Below, one piece after another: positions 1 through 9,353 of a stretch of 59,996 nucleotides of DNA. This stretch comes from Gemmatimonadota bacterium (lineage in GTDB: Bacteria > Gemmatimonadota > Gemmatimonadetes > Longimicrobiales > Gaopeijiaceae), in the NCBI GenBank assembly GCA_030827315.1, contig JAURER010000018.1, positions 1-59,996 on the forward strand, written 5' to 3'. The number at the start of each line of letters is the position of its first letter. Position 1 is the first letter of the stretch. The position numbers were made by a program, and so were the translations under genes. The notes under the pieces are model-generated. The model was given only the letters and a program-made list of their open reading frames with translations. It was not told where the DNA came from and made no database searches.

Positions 1-69
1 GAGAAGGTGACGGCGATCGAGAGGTCGCTCGGAGGACGAGGGGCGGGAACGCTCGTGGGCATCGTTCAT
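1..69 (-). CDS. Possible N-terminus of a divergent gene, cut by the window edge
   Basis: Reading leftward from an ATG at 69, 23 codons stay open to the window edge. The peptide contains DRRHLL near its end, which resembles the start of a twin-arginine signal. It would be transcribed divergently from the serine hydrolase at 232. No clear Shine-Dalgarno precedes the ATG and too little is visible to name a product, so this is a weak call. Confidence 0.25.
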   Translation of the reverse strand, partial: MNDAHERSRPSSSERPLDRRHLL

Positions 70-231
70 GGTCGGCTGGGCGCGGGTCTGGGCGACGGGG
101 GTTCGTCGGACTCGAGTAGAGTGCTGCGTGAGCCCGCCGGGCTCAAGGGAGAGCACCGCGAGGCGCGCACCCCACTGGCGCAGCCAGGCGATCCTGCGCC
201 AATTGCGCGATCTCTCGCAAGGAGCCGTCTC

Positions 232-1602
232 GTGAGCCTTCGCCATCCCGACAGCGACCATCGGCACCGGCCTGCCGGCCGACTGCGTCCATTGACGGCG
301 GCGGGTGCGCTGTTCTGTGCGGCACTCTCCCTCGCGCCGACGGTCACGCCGGCCAGCGCGCAAGAGCTGCCGGCGGCCGCACCGGAGTCCGTCGGGATGT
401 CGGCGGAGCGGCTCGAGCGTGTGGACTCGGTGATGCAGGGCCTCGTCGCCACGAGATACATCCCCGGCGCCGTGACCATGGTGCTGCGAGACGGCAAGGT
501 GGTGTACTCAAAGGCCGTGGGACATCGTGACATCGAATCCCGGGCGCAGATGCAGACCGACGCGATCTTCCGAATCGCCTCGCAGACCAAGGCGATCGTG
601 AGCGTTGCGATCATGATGCTCGAGGAGGAGGGGGCACTCCAGATCGCGTCTCCGGTCTCGAGGTATCTGCCCTCTTTCGAGCGAACGACAGTCGCCGTCC
701 CGCGACCGGAAGGCGGCTACGACGTGGTCGCCGCGAGACGCCCGATCACCCTCCGGGATCTTCTCACGCACACCGCGGGGATCGGTTATGGTTCCGGCCC
801 CGGCGGGGACCGCTGGGCCGAGGCGAGCATGACCGGGTGGTATTTCGCCCACAGGGACGAGCCGATCCGCGCGACGATCGACCGGATGCCAGCGCTCCCG
901 TTCCAGGCGCAGCCCGGCGAGGCCTACGTGTACGGCTACAACACCGACATCCTCGGCGCGGTCGTCGAGGCAGTCTCGGGAAGGGAGCTCGACGACTTCC
1001 TGCGGGAGCGCATCTTCGAGCCGCTCGACATGCGCGACACGCACTTCTACCTGCCCCCCGCCAAGCTCGCCCGCCTCGCGACCGTGTACGGCGCCCAGCG
1101 GACGGGCCGGGGATGGACGCTGACGCGGGCTCAGGACGGGGCGGGCATGCACGCCCAGGGCCAGTACGTCGAAGGCCCACGTCGGAGCTTTTCGGGCGGT
1201 GCCGGCCTGCTCTCCACGGCACGGGACTACAGCCGCTTCCTGCAGATGATGCTGAACGGAGGCGAACTCGACGGCGCGCGCATCCTTTCGCCGACGACCG
1301 TCGACCTCATGACGCGAAACCACGTCGGGCAGCTCTACGCGCAGGCGGGATCCGCAGGCATGGGCTTCGGACTGGGATTCAGCGTGCGCATGGATCCCGG
1401 CGCCGCAGGTGTCCACGGCTCGGTCGGCGAGTTCGGCTGGGGCGGCGCGTACCACTCCAGCTACTGGGTCGATCCCGTGGAGAATCTCGTAGTGGTCTAC
1501 TTCACGCAGGTGATTCCGGCCGCCGGCCGGGACGATCACGCGGCGCTGCGCTCCCTCGTCTACGCCGCGGTCACGCAGAGCCGTGCCCGCCCGATTCACT
1601 GA
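232..1602 (+). CDS. Serine hydrolase, class C beta-lactamase / penicillin-binding-protein-like
   Basis: An exported serine hydrolase of the beta-lactamase (PF00144) fold, about 456 aa. The GTG at 232 was chosen because AAGGAG lies about 7 nt upstream and the frame then begins with a signal peptide (hydrophobic stretch near residues 21-43, ending ASA-QE). The nucleophile motif SxxK is SQTK at residues 117-120. A YGYNTD segment sits where the family has its YxN motif, and HGSVGEFGWGG occupies the third active-site box. Family members are esterases, peptidases or D-aminopeptidases more often than true beta-lactamases, so the substrate is unknown. The open frame extends upstream to position 7, but that part lacks signal-peptide character. 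Confidence 0.85.
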   Translation: MSLRHPDSDHRHRPAGRLRPLTAAGALFCAALSLAPTVTPASAQELPAAAPESVGMSAERLERVDSVMQGLVATRYIPGAVTMVLRDGKVVYSKAVGHRDIESRAQMQTDAIFRIASQTKAIVSVAIMMLEEEGALQIASPVSRYLPSFERTTVAVPRPEGGYDVVAARRPITLRDLLTHTAGIGYGSGPGGDRWAEASMTGWYFAHRDEPIRATIDRMPALPFQAQPGEAYVYGYNTDILGAVVEAVSGRELDDFLRERIFEPLDMRDTHFYLPPAKLARLATVYGAQRTGRGWTLTRAQDGAGMHAQGQYVEGPRRSFSGGAGLLSTARDYSRFLQMMLNGGELDGARILSPTTVDLMTRNHVGQLYAQAGSAGMGFGLGFSVRMDPGAAGVHGSVGEFGWGGAYHSSYWVDPVENLVVVYFTQVIPAAGRDDHAALRSLVYAAVTQSRARPIH

Positions 1603-1631
1603 CGCCCGGCGTCAAGGGGAAGGAAGTTCAC

Positions 1632-1898
1632 TTGGTATTCGGCGACGATTCGGGGATGCGACGTAGCCGCGCGCTGCAGCAGATGATGGCCTTCGCGCGA
1701 GCCATCATCCAAGACGGCGAAGTCTCGGACACTGAGGCGACGGGGTTTCGCGCCTGGATCGATGCGAACCCGGACCTCCGGGTCCTCCCTTAACTCGACG
1801 AGATCTTCAACCTTCTCGTGAACTCCTTGGCCGACGGCCACCTTTCGGACGCCGACCGCGAGCAGCTCACGCGAGCGCTCGAACGCCCGGGAGGGTAG
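1632..1898 (+). pseudogene. Small acidic tandem-repeat protein interrupted by an in-frame TAA
   Basis: A TTG at 1632, with AAGGAAG five bases upstream, opens a frame of 53 codons that stops at TAA 1791-1793. The same frame continues for 34 sensible codons to TAG at 1896-1898. The two halves look like two related helical modules: DGEVSDTEATGFRAWID before the stop and DGHLSDADREQLTRALE after it. Together they form a typical two-repeat small protein of about 88 aa, like modules seen beside BRCT or TerB-like proteins. The stop falls just before PLDEIF-type sequence, so the gene is probably broken. TAA is not a recoding codon, so readthrough is unlikely. Function unknown. Confidence 0.5.
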
Positions 1899-1942
1899 CC
1901 GCCCCTTCCGACGGGTGTCACCGATGCCGCAACCGCGTCGTC

Positions 1943-2227
1943 TCAATCCTCGAGGAATTTCGTCGGCCCCCGGGTGTCCTGCACCCCGAGCGCGACCCCC
2001 GTGCCGACACCCGCCCCGAGCGCGAGTGCAGTCCCGGCTCCGACGATGGGCAGGACCGCGACCACGGGAGCCGCGACGACCACGGCGCCGACACCCGCCC
2101 AGACGCCCAGGAGCGGCCTCTCCACGATGGACGTGTACCGGAGGCGTCGCGCGACGAAGCCGCGTGCCTTCACGTGACTGTATATCCCTGCGGCTCCGGC
2201 GATGCCGGCGGCGATGAGGCCGAGCAT
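1943..2227 (-). CDS. Small glycine/alanine-rich membrane protein
   Basis: A 94-aa protein with a hydrophobic N-terminus (residues 1-16) and a long Gly/Ala/Val-rich hydrophobic region (about 38-82) resembling glycine-zipper membrane proteins. The ATG at 2227 is preceded by a G-rich Shine-Dalgarno (GGGGGGTAG). It lies 86 bases downstream of the SulP gene and could be the last gene of that operon. I do not recognise a family; function unknown. Confidence 0.6.
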   Translation of the reverse strand: MLGLIAAGIAGAAGIYSHVKARGFVARRLRYTSIVERPLLGVWAGVGAVVVAAPVVAVLPIVGAGTALALGAGVGTGVALGVQDTRGPTKFLED

Positions 2228-2313
2228 GGTCTACCCCCCGATTGACGGACTTCTCTCGAGCCGCGACTCCGGCCCTCGCTCGGGCCGAAGTTAGAGCCCG
2301 CGCGCACCGCACA

Positions 2314-3891
2314 CTACGGGCCCGCGACGCTTCCGGTTCCGCCCCGGCCGGACGCCCCCTCTCCCGGCTTTGCCTCCGGCGGACCGCGGGTGTCGATCCC
2401 CACGGCCGACAGCAGTCGCTTCGCGTGCCCGGGCACATCCTCGAGCACCATGTCGATCCCGGCGCGGCGGGCCTGCTCGAGCATCTCCGCGAGCGTGTAG
2501 GCCCCTGTGATGTCGATGCGCCCCAGACCCCCGCAGCGAACGACCACGCGGTCCACGTCGGGCTCGGCGGCCAGCCGGGCGAAGAGCTTGTCCTCGAGCG
2601 CAGGCGCCGAGCCGAACCAGAGGACCCCACTGGGCTCGAGTACGAGGGTGTCCTCGACTCGCTCCGCCGTGACATGGGGGGTGAGTTCTCTCCAGAGGTG
2701 AACCCCGGAGGCCAGCGCGATCCCGACGATGACCGCGTGATCCACCTTGGGCGCCAGAAGAAGGGTCGCGCCCCACGTCCCCCACGCCACGAGCGCCTGC
2801 GGCCGGGACACGCGCCACAGGCCGAGCAGCTGCCGAGGCCGGATCAGCTTCCAGACCGCCGCGATCACGATGCCCGAGAGGACGGCCCTGGGAAGGGGGC
2901 TGAGCACGGGAGCGAAGGGAAGGAAGCAGAGCACCGCGACCCCGGTGACGAGCCCGCTCCAGCGGCTTTCCGCGCCGGCGAGCCGATTGACGCTCGTGCG
3001 CGACAGAGAGCCGCCGATCGGGAAGCCGGAGCAGAGTCCGGCCACGGCGGTCGCCAGTCCCTTGGACAGAAATTCGCGATCGGCATCCCAGTGCTGCCGC
3101 TGCTCGGAAGCGAACACGCGCGCGATCGAGACGCCCTCGGCGAAGCCGATGACCGAAATCACCAGGCCGGGCACGATCAGAGAGGGAAGCCGTGACCACG
3201 GCAGGTCGAAGGAAACCGGGGGAAGCCCCGCCGGGATCGCACCGACGGTGGCGCCCTCGTAGCCGGTGACCACGGAAAAGACGAGCCCGACGGCCGCCGC
3301 GATCAGCACGCCGGGAACCAGCGGGTGAAGCTTGGCGGCGCCGATCACCACCGCGACCGTGAAGGCCGTCAGCCCGACGGCAGCCGGATCCCACGCCTCG
3401 GGGTGGGCGACCGCGAACCAGGCCCGCCCGAGCACTCCCGTCTCGGGCGACGCGACGCCGAAGGCACCCGGTAGCTGCGACGAGAGGATGAGGAGAGCCG
3501 CCGCAGACAGGAAGCCGGCCATCATCGAGTGGGACATGAGGTAGACCAGCCAACCGGCCTTCAGCATCCCGACCAGCATTCTGGCCACACCGACGACGAG
3601 CGCCAGGAGGGCGGCGAGGGCCGCGTACTCCGCGGTTCCGGCCGCAGCGAGCGGCATCAGCGCGCTGAGCGTCAGAAGTGACGTGAGGGCGACCGGGCCG
3701 GTCTGCATGTAGGGCGACGACGCGAAGAAGAAGGCGGCGATCACCGGAAAGGCCGACGCGTACAGGCCGTGCACGGGAGGGAGACCTGCCAGCTCCGCAT
3801 AGGCCATCGACTGCGGGATGAGGACCAGCGCGACACTGACGCCCGCCAGCACGTCCGCCCGGGACATGCGGCTCGGGGGAGCGGTCTTCAC
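2314..3891 (-). CDS. SulP-family anion transporter with C-terminal STAS domain
   Basis: An inner-membrane anion transporter, about 525 aa. The N-terminal half has the SulP signature (VALVLIPQSMAYAELAG near residue 20, then GLYASAFPVIAAFFFASSPY) and roughly a dozen hydrophobic segments. The last 110 residues form a STAS domain with the IDITGA motif. The GTG start at 3891 overlaps the TGA of the upstream chaperone gene (GTGA, 3888-3891), so translation is coupled. SulP proteins carry sulfate, bicarbonate or other oxyanions. Sitting last in a molybdopterin oxidoreductase operon, it may export sulfate or import the substrate oxyanion; this is inference from context. Confidence 0.9.
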   Translation of the reverse strand: MKTAPPSRMSRADVLAGVSVALVLIPQSMAYAELAGLPPVHGLYASAFPVIAAFFFASSPYMQTGPVALTSLLTLSALMPLAAAGTAEYAALAALLALVVGVARMLVGMLKAGWLVYLMSHSMMAGFLSAAALLILSSQLPGAFGVASPETGVLGRAWFAVAHPEAWDPAAVGLTAFTVAVVIGAAKLHPLVPGVLIAAAVGLVFSVVTGYEGATVGAIPAGLPPVSFDLPWSRLPSLIVPGLVISVIGFAEGVSIARVFASEQRQHWDADREFLSKGLATAVAGLCSGFPIGGSLSRTSVNRLAGAESRWSGLVTGVAVLCFLPFAPVLSPLPRAVLSGIVIAAVWKLIRPRQLLGLWRVSRPQALVAWGTWGATLLLAPKVDHAVIVGIALASGVHLWRELTPHVTAERVEDTLVLEPSGVLWFGSAPALEDKLFARLAAEPDVDRVVVRCGGLGRIDITGAYTLAEMLEQARRAGIDMVLEDVPGHAKRLLSAVGIDTRGPPEAKPGEGASGRGGTGSVAGP

Positions 3892-4832
3892 TGCGCCCCG
3901 GCCTCCTGGCGAGCGTGCTCCCCGCCTTCCGATTCCTCGGTCTCGAGTGACTCGACGGTACGCGCCGCCTCGTCGGCGAGCGACGAGAGCAGCCGCGACG
4001 CCTCGGCGGCCCGCCGGGCGAGCGCGGAGGCCGACGGGCCAAGTGTCGCCGCGCGAAGGTGATGGCCGCGCCCCTGCCTTCCCACCTCCCTGGACAGGGC
4101 CCGTAGTACCCGGGCCGCGTCCTGGGCGAGGAGCGACTCGAGGGCGTACCGTCGCTCCCCCGCCCGGAGCCCGAGCCCGAGGTCCCTGGCGACGGCCGCA
4201 AGATCCGCCCGGGTCAGGATGGCACCGCACCGGACGGGCGCGAGGAGGCCGGCGAGGAAGTCCTCGCCACCTTCGCGACGCGGGTCGGGGAGCGGCGGCG
4301 CGTCACGAAGATGCGCCGACACGGCCCGCGCGTCGTCCCTCGCCGAGAGCTCGGACAGCAGCGTCTTCGTCAGGAGGCCCGCCCACCCCGCGTACGCCCC
4401 GCTCGCCAGCTCCTCGACCCGATCCAGGAAGCCGAACACCCACGGCGTGAGGTGCTCGTCCATGAGCGCCGCCCGGCCCTGCCGCAGCAGCGTTCGCTCC
4501 GCGGGGTCGTCGACGACACGCTCCCGCTCGGCGAGCGAGGCGTAGAGTCCGAGAAGCGCCGCGAGATGATCCGGCTCGGCCGGTGGCGTGAGTCCCAGGG
4601 CCCGCCAGAAGCCCGCGATGCGTTCACGCGCGTCACCACCCATCATGCCTTCGGGACCGAGGTGCACCGACGCGTAGGGATAGAGCTGGAAGAGGAAGAC
4701 GTCCGAGTACTCGGCCGCGGTCGGCGCGCCCGGGAGCCCGAGGGCCTCGGCCACCGCCGCACCCGACGCGTCCGGAGGCTCCGCCATCACGGCGAGCCCC
4801 CGGAGGAGTTCGACCGGCGTGGGGTCAGGCAC
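3888..4832 (-). CDS. TorD/DmsD/NarJ-type chaperone for the molybdoenzyme
   Basis: An all-helical cytoplasmic protein of about 314 aa that should help cofactor insertion into the adjacent catalytic subunit. The family core is recognisable: an EPDHLAALLGLYASLAE segment, and DEHLTPWVFGFLDRVEE, the equivalent of the conserved hL.PW...F motif. The GTG at 4832 overlaps the stop of the catalytic subunit by 8 bases, and the gene's own TGA overlaps the SulP start, so it is locked into the operon. The family usually runs 200-250 aa; this one has an extra C-terminal helical region of about 90 residues that I cannot assign. Confidence 0.8.
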   Translation of the reverse strand: MPDPTPVELLRGLAVMAEPPDASGAAVAEALGLPGAPTAAEYSDVFLFQLYPYASVHLGPEGMMGGDARERIAGFWRALGLTPPAEPDHLAALLGLYASLAERERVVDDPAERTLLRQGRAALMDEHLTPWVFGFLDRVEELASGAYAGWAGLLTKTLLSELSARDDARAVSAHLRDAPPLPDPRREGGEDFLAGLLAPVRCGAILTRADLAAVARDLGLGLRAGERRYALESLLAQDAARVLRALSREVGRQGRGHHLRAATLGPSASALARRAAEASRLLSSLADEAARTVESLETEESEGGEHARQEAGAQ

Positions 4833-7746
4833 CGACGGGTTCGCGCTCGGGCAGCCGGTACGCCTCCCGTTCCGGGCGCACCGGACGGAGCATCCACCAC
4901 GGGCGACGCGTCCCGTCGGGCGAGTGTGCGGTCGCCCCGCGGGTCTGCTGGAGCCACTTCTCGTAAACGGCGCGGGATTTGCCGGTGTCCACGAATACGT
5001 CGCCGAACTCATCACCCGGCTGGGCGGGCTTCACCCGCACCGCCTGATGCCAGCAGTGCATCCCCGAGACGGGATCGGGGTGGACCCCGTGCGTCAGGTT
5101 CTGGTGCACGCCCACGTCCGTCCACCACACTCGAAGCGTGTCCGGATCGCTCGACTCGAACGGCCCGCCCCCCTTCTTGCGTCGCAGTCCCCACTGCGTC
5201 CCGTCGCGGTCCAGCGCGACCGTCATCATGCCGAGCCGCTGACCCTGATGGCCCTCTGGCTTCCAACGGCCCATGTGATGGCTGCACGCGAGCACGCCGG
5301 GGCGGATCCCCTCGGTGATCCACGCCTTGAGGACGAAGTGCCCCAGATCTGTCTCGACGCGCACGAGGTCTCCCGTCTTCGCGATCCCGAGCCGGGCCGC
5401 GTCGGCCGGATGGATCCAGAGCGGGTTCGTGTGCGCGATCTCGTCGAGCCACTTCGCGTTCGCGCTGCGCGTGTGGATCTGCACCGGCACGCGGAACGTC
5501 GTGATCAGAGGCATCTGATCGGAGTCCAGGTTCTGCCGGTGGACGTGGCTCTTGATGTACGTCGGCATCGCGAGCTCCGGCCACCCCCAGTCATGGAGCG
5601 TGCGTGACCAGAATTCCAGCTTGCCCGTGGGCGTCGGCCAGCCGCGCACGATCTCCCCGTCCACGCGCACGCCGACCCGGCGACGGCCCTCGGCATCAGG
5701 GTCGATCTTCGTGCCACCCGGCGCCTTGGGACTGGGCGGCAGGGGCGCGCGCGTGAACACCCGCCCATCCGCGTCGATACGGATGTCGTCGAGCTCCACG
5801 TCGGGAACTGGCTGTTCGTAAACCTTTCCGATCTTGCGCGCGACCTCGAAGGCTCCGTAGCGCCGCATGTAGTCGAGCGGCGTCAGCCCTTCCGCGGCGG
5901 CCGCCTGGGGGAGCCCCGGCACCGAATTCTCGAAGATCCACCCGTAGTACTCGTCGACCGTCATCTTCTCGCCTGGATTCTCGACCGACTCGAAGAACTG
6001 CCGGATGCCGAGCGAACCGTCGGGATCGATGCGCCAGGTGAGCTCGATCCAGAACTCGTTTTCCTCCCACACCTCGCCCGGATTCACCAGGCGTGTGTCG
6101 TGCACTGCCTCACCGAGCCGCGTTCGGGCCGCACGGAGCACCGGCTGGCGAAAGCCGATCCACTGCCCGTCGTACTGCTCGTAGGACGTGAGGTCGTGGC
6201 GCTCCGAAGAATGGCCCATGGGAAGTACGTAGTCCGCGAAATACGCCGTCTCGTTCCACGTGGGCGTCATGGCGACGTGCCGTCCGATGCGGTTCTCGTC
6301 CGTCAGCATCTCGATCCAGCTGAAGCCGTCGGGATTCGTCCACACCGGGTTGTAGACGCGCGTGAAGTAGACGTCAACGAAGGCGTCCTGATCCCGCATG
6401 AGATGCGGCATCAGGAATGACATCTCCATGAGCGCGAGCGGGTATCCGTCGGGCCAGAGCACGTCGTTCCACTTCCGTGGATGCTGATGCGGAAGCCGCG
6501 GAGGCTTCGGCACGAACTTGTTCCACGAGTTCGGGAAGAGTCCCCCCTCCGTGGCCAGGGACCCCAGGAGGGCGTTGAGCAGCGTAAGCGTCCGTGCCAC
6601 CTGCCATCCGCCCAGGTTGCCCGATCCCGCACTGCGCCAGTTGTGCGTGGCGAACCGGGTTCCGGCCGAGGCGACCACCTCCGCGACTTCCCGGAGCTTG
6701 CCCGCATCGACACCGGACTCCGCGGCGGCGAAGTCGAAGGTGTAGCTGGCATAGAGGTCGCGCAGGACTTCCTCGAAGCGCTCGAAGGTGGCGCTCGCCT
6801 CGCCGTGGACCTCGGCCATGAACTCCTGCCAGTTCCACCAGCGCCGCACATAGTCGCGGTCGTACCTGCCTTCAGCGATCATCCAGTTCGCGATGGCCAG
6901 GAAAATGGCCGCCTCCGAGCCGGGATAGGGCGCGAGCCAGAAGTCGGCGTGGGTCGACGTGTTGGACAGCCGGGTGTCGAGCACGATCAGTTTCGCGCCC
7001 CGCTTCTTACCCTCGATGATGCGCTGCGCGTGGGGGTTGAAGTAGTGCCCCGTCTCGAGGTGACTGCTCACCAGGAGGATGACGTCGGCGTTCTCGTGGT
7101 CCGGGCTCGGCCGGTCGATCCCCATCCAGTAGTGGTATCCGGCCCGCGCACCGCTCGAGCAGACGTTGGTGTGCGAATTGTGCCCGTCGACCGCCCAGGC
7201 GGCGAGCATGCGCTCGGTATAGCCATCCTCACCAGGGCGCCCCACATGGTACATCACCTGATCGTGACGCTCCTCCTCCATGGCCGTGCGGATGCGCGCG
7301 GCGAGGTCGTCGAGCGCCTCGTCCCAGGAGACCCTCTCCCACTTGCCTTCGCCCCGCTTTCCGGCGCGCTTGAGCGGGTAGAGAATCCGGTCCGGGTCGG
7401 TGATCTGGTTGATGGTGGCCGGGCCCTTGCCGCAGTTGCGCCCGCGCGAGCCGGGATGCTCCGGATTTCCCTCGAACTTGCGGACCTGGAGCGTATCGCG
7501 GTCCACGTACGCCAGGAGCCCGCACGCCGACTCACAGTTGAAGCAGGTCGTGGGCACGAGCATGTACCGCTTTTCCACCCTCTCGGGCCACGACTTCGAG
7601 TCCAGCTCGACCCAGTCGTTCCATCGCTCCTTTGGGGGAAACGCGGCCAGATGGATGCGGCTCGCACCGGGGTAAAACGTCTCGCCGCGGGCCTCCACCT
7701 CGGTCCGTGCGGCCGAAACGCGTCGGTTGAGTTCGTCGAGGGTCAT
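4825..7746 (-). CDS. Molybdopterin oxidoreductase catalytic subunit, DMSO reductase family (SoeA/PsrA-like)
   Basis: Catalytic subunit of a membrane-bound molybdenum enzyme, about 973 aa. Cys68, Cys71, Cys75 and Cys105 form the N-terminal [4Fe-4S] (FS0) site. Cys196 in TNVCSSG is the likely molybdenum ligand. The C-terminal domain contains the molydopterin-dinucleotide-binding segment around HIRTSANAK-like sequence. No twin-arginine signal precedes the FS0 motif, unlike periplasmic PsrA, PhsA or DmsA, so the subunit should stay in the cytoplasm, as described for the sulfite-oxidising SoeABC enzyme. The ATG overlaps the TGA of the FeS/NrfD gene (ATGA, 7743-7746). The downstream SulP gene supports a sulfur oxyanion substrate. 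Thiosulfate, polysulfide, tetrathionate or arsenite enzymes remain alternatives. Confidence 0.85.
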   Translation of the reverse strand: MTLDELNRRVSAARTEVEARGETFYPGASRIHLAAFPPKERWNDWVELDSKSWPERVEKRYMLVPTTCFNCESACGLLAYVDRDTLQVRKFEGNPEHPGSRGRNCGKGPATINQITDPDRILYPLKRAGKRGEGKWERVSWDEALDDLAARIRTAMEEERHDQVMYHVGRPGEDGYTERMLAAWAVDGHNSHTNVCSSGARAGYHYWMGIDRPSPDHENADVILLVSSHLETGHYFNPHAQRIIEGKKRGAKLIVLDTRLSNTSTHADFWLAPYPGSEAAIFLAIANWMIAEGRYDRDYVRRWWNWQEFMAEVHGEASATFERFEEVLRDLYASYTFDFAAAESGVDAGKLREVAEVVASAGTRFATHNWRSAGSGNLGGWQVARTLTLLNALLGSLATEGGLFPNSWNKFVPKPPRLPHQHPRKWNDVLWPDGYPLALMEMSFLMPHLMRDQDAFVDVYFTRVYNPVWTNPDGFSWIEMLTDENRIGRHVAMTPTWNETAYFADYVLPMGHSSERHDLTSYEQYDGQWIGFRQPVLRAARTRLGEAVHDTRLVNPGEVWEENEFWIELTWRIDPDGSLGIRQFFESVENPGEKMTVDEYYGWIFENSVPGLPQAAAAEGLTPLDYMRRYGAFEVARKIGKVYEQPVPDVELDDIRIDADGRVFTRAPLPPSPKAPGGTKIDPDAEGRRRVGVRVDGEIVRGWPTPTGKLEFWSRTLHDWGWPELAMPTYIKSHVHRQNLDSDQMPLITTFRVPVQIHTRSANAKWLDEIAHTNPLWIHPADAARLGIAKTGDLVRVETDLGHFVLKAWITEGIRPGVLACSHHMGRWKPEGHQGQRLGMMTVALDRDGTQWGLRRKKGGGPFESSDPDTLRVWWTDVGVHQNLTHGVHPDPVSGMHCWHQAVRVKPAQPGDEFGDVFVDTGKSRAVYEKWLQQTRGATAHSPDGTRRPWWMLRPVRPEREAYRLPEREPVGA

Positions 7747-9275
7747 GCGAGTGGCACCGATTGGCCCGCCTGAACGAAGGCGTGCTCGTAGAGGAAGAGA
7801 GAGACGAGTGCCGCGAACGCCGCGATCCCCGGCGTCGACACCGCGAAGAACAGCGCGAGGACGCCGAGCGGGACCGAGACCCAGAAGAAGTGCGCATACG
7901 CGCCCTTCGTCATCGCCCTCGCCGCGAGCGCGGCGTGTGCCGTGGGATGCCCCATCGACGCCTCGCCCAGCACGAGCAGAAGATGCAGGGCGAGTGCGAG
8001 CCGGAACGTGGCCGTGACCGGTCCCGGCACCCCGGACGAGGCCGTGAGGAGGAGCAGCACGGCCGCCCCGGCCATGATGGCCTGAATGAACAGGTGCGCC
8101 GGAAGGAGCGGGCTCTGCCAGAGATCCCTCGCACGTGCCTGGGCGAAGAGGTACGCCGTGTACACGGCGGCACCGGCGGCCAGCGGGCCGCCCACCCATC
8201 CGAGCAGGGGTGTCAGATCGGCCCGCCCGAGGAAGGTCGCCGCGAGGTGCGCCGCCAGCACGCCGCCGTACCCCGTGATGATGAAGCCGCCCCGAACGAG
8301 CCAGCTTCGCCACTGCGGCTTGAGCAGGACCATCCAGAAGCGCTCGGGGTGCTCGAGATCCCAGACGAGCAGGGCACCCGTCAGCATCAGCCCGATCATT
8401 GCCACGATCGGCGCCTGCAGCCCCCACAGGTCCGTCGTGAACGGGAGGAGCCCGAGGGCGCCCAGGAGCAGCGGTACGAGGTACGCACCCGCGGCGATCG
8501 ACTTCGTGAAGGTGTAGGCGCTCACGCGCCAGTCCCACGGGGCGCGGTGGAGCGTGTCGTAACTCACCACGGCGGCGGCGGAGCTATTCCAGGGCCCGGG
8601 GTGACCGGCGTGCACCTGGTGCGACACGTCGCCCTGCTCGCTCCAGAGGAAGAGTCCACCGTCCGGGCGGCGTGCCGCCAGCGGGTCGAGCGTTACCTGA
8701 TCGGCCCCCTTGTAGAAGAGCTTGGGGCGCGTCTCCTTTTCGGGTCGACGGACGGTGACCGCATCGCGGTAGATGATCTCGCTCACCGCGGAGAGCGGAT
8801 CGTTCATATCGCCCACGAGCAGTGCCTGCGTGGGGCACACCACGACGCAGGCGGGCTCGAGGCCGACGTCGATGCGGTGCGCGCAGAAGTTGCACTTCTC
8901 CGCGGATTTGTCTTCGGGATTGATGAAGATCGCGTCGTAGGGGCACGCAGCGATGCACGCCTTGCACCCGATGCAGATCGATTTGTCGAAGTCGACGATT
9001 CCGTCGGGGCGCTGGTGCATCGCGGCCGTCGGACAGGCGGCGACGCACGGCGGATCGAGGCACTGGTTGCAGCGCGTCACCTGAAAGGAACGACGAACCT
9101 GGGGGAAGTATCCCGTGTCGACGTATTTCACGTAGGTCCGCGTCACCGAGAGAGGCACCTCGTTCTCGGACTTGCACGCGGTGGTGCAGGCGTGACACCC
9201 GATGCAGCGGGTGTGATCGACGACCTTGGCCCACACCGGGGCGCGCTGGGGAGACGTCGCTGTGGTGAGTGTCAT
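7743..9275 (-). CDS. Fused four-cluster ferredoxin subunit and NrfD/PsrC membrane anchor
   Basis: A fusion of the usual B and C subunits, about 510 aa. Residues 20-150 hold four Cys clusters (C24/27/30/34, C69/72/77/81, C101/104/107/111, C128/131/143/147), consistent with four [4Fe-4S] centres that wire the active site to the membrane. From about residue 255 to the end there are some eight hydrophobic helices, including LVWDLEHPERFWMVLLKPQWRSW-type sequence, the hallmark of NrfD/PsrC/SoeC quinone-interacting anchors. No Tat signal is present, matching the catalytic subunit. The ATG at 9275 was chosen over upstream codons because family similarity begins there. It is the first gene of a four-gene coupled operon. 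Confidence 0.85.
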   Translation of the reverse strand: MTLTTATSPQRAPVWAKVVDHTRCIGCHACTTACKSENEVPLSVTRTYVKYVDTGYFPQVRRSFQVTRCNQCLDPPCVAACPTAAMHQRPDGIVDFDKSICIGCKACIAACPYDAIFINPEDKSAEKCNFCAHRIDVGLEPACVVVCPTQALLVGDMNDPLSAVSEIIYRDAVTVRRPEKETRPKLFYKGADQVTLDPLAARRPDGGLFLWSEQGDVSHQVHAGHPGPWNSSAAAVVSYDTLHRAPWDWRVSAYTFTKSIAAGAYLVPLLLGALGLLPFTTDLWGLQAPIVAMIGLMLTGALLVWDLEHPERFWMVLLKPQWRSWLVRGGFIITGYGGVLAAHLAATFLGRADLTPLLGWVGGPLAAGAAVYTAYLFAQARARDLWQSPLLPAHLFIQAIMAGAAVLLLLTASSGVPGPVTATFRLALALHLLLVLGEASMGHPTAHAALAARAMTKGAYAHFFWVSVPLGVLALFFAVSTPGIAAFAALVSLFLYEHAFVQAGQSVPLA

Positions 9276-9353
9276 GCGATGGCTCGAGAAAGTCCTTCGT
9301 GGCGCCCTCAACCTACGGCGGCGACACAGGAACTTCCATGGCGCCCGAGGACG

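Noticed and set aside
1791-1793. TAA in the small repeat protein considered as a recoded codon
   Set aside because: TAA is not used for Sec or Pyl, and no hairpin follows at the needed distance.
7747-8538. N-terminal extension of the molybdopterin oxidoreductase frame
   Set aside because: The extension is the out-of-frame image of the NrfD domain; the ATGA overlap at 7743-7746 and family similarity fix the start at 7746.
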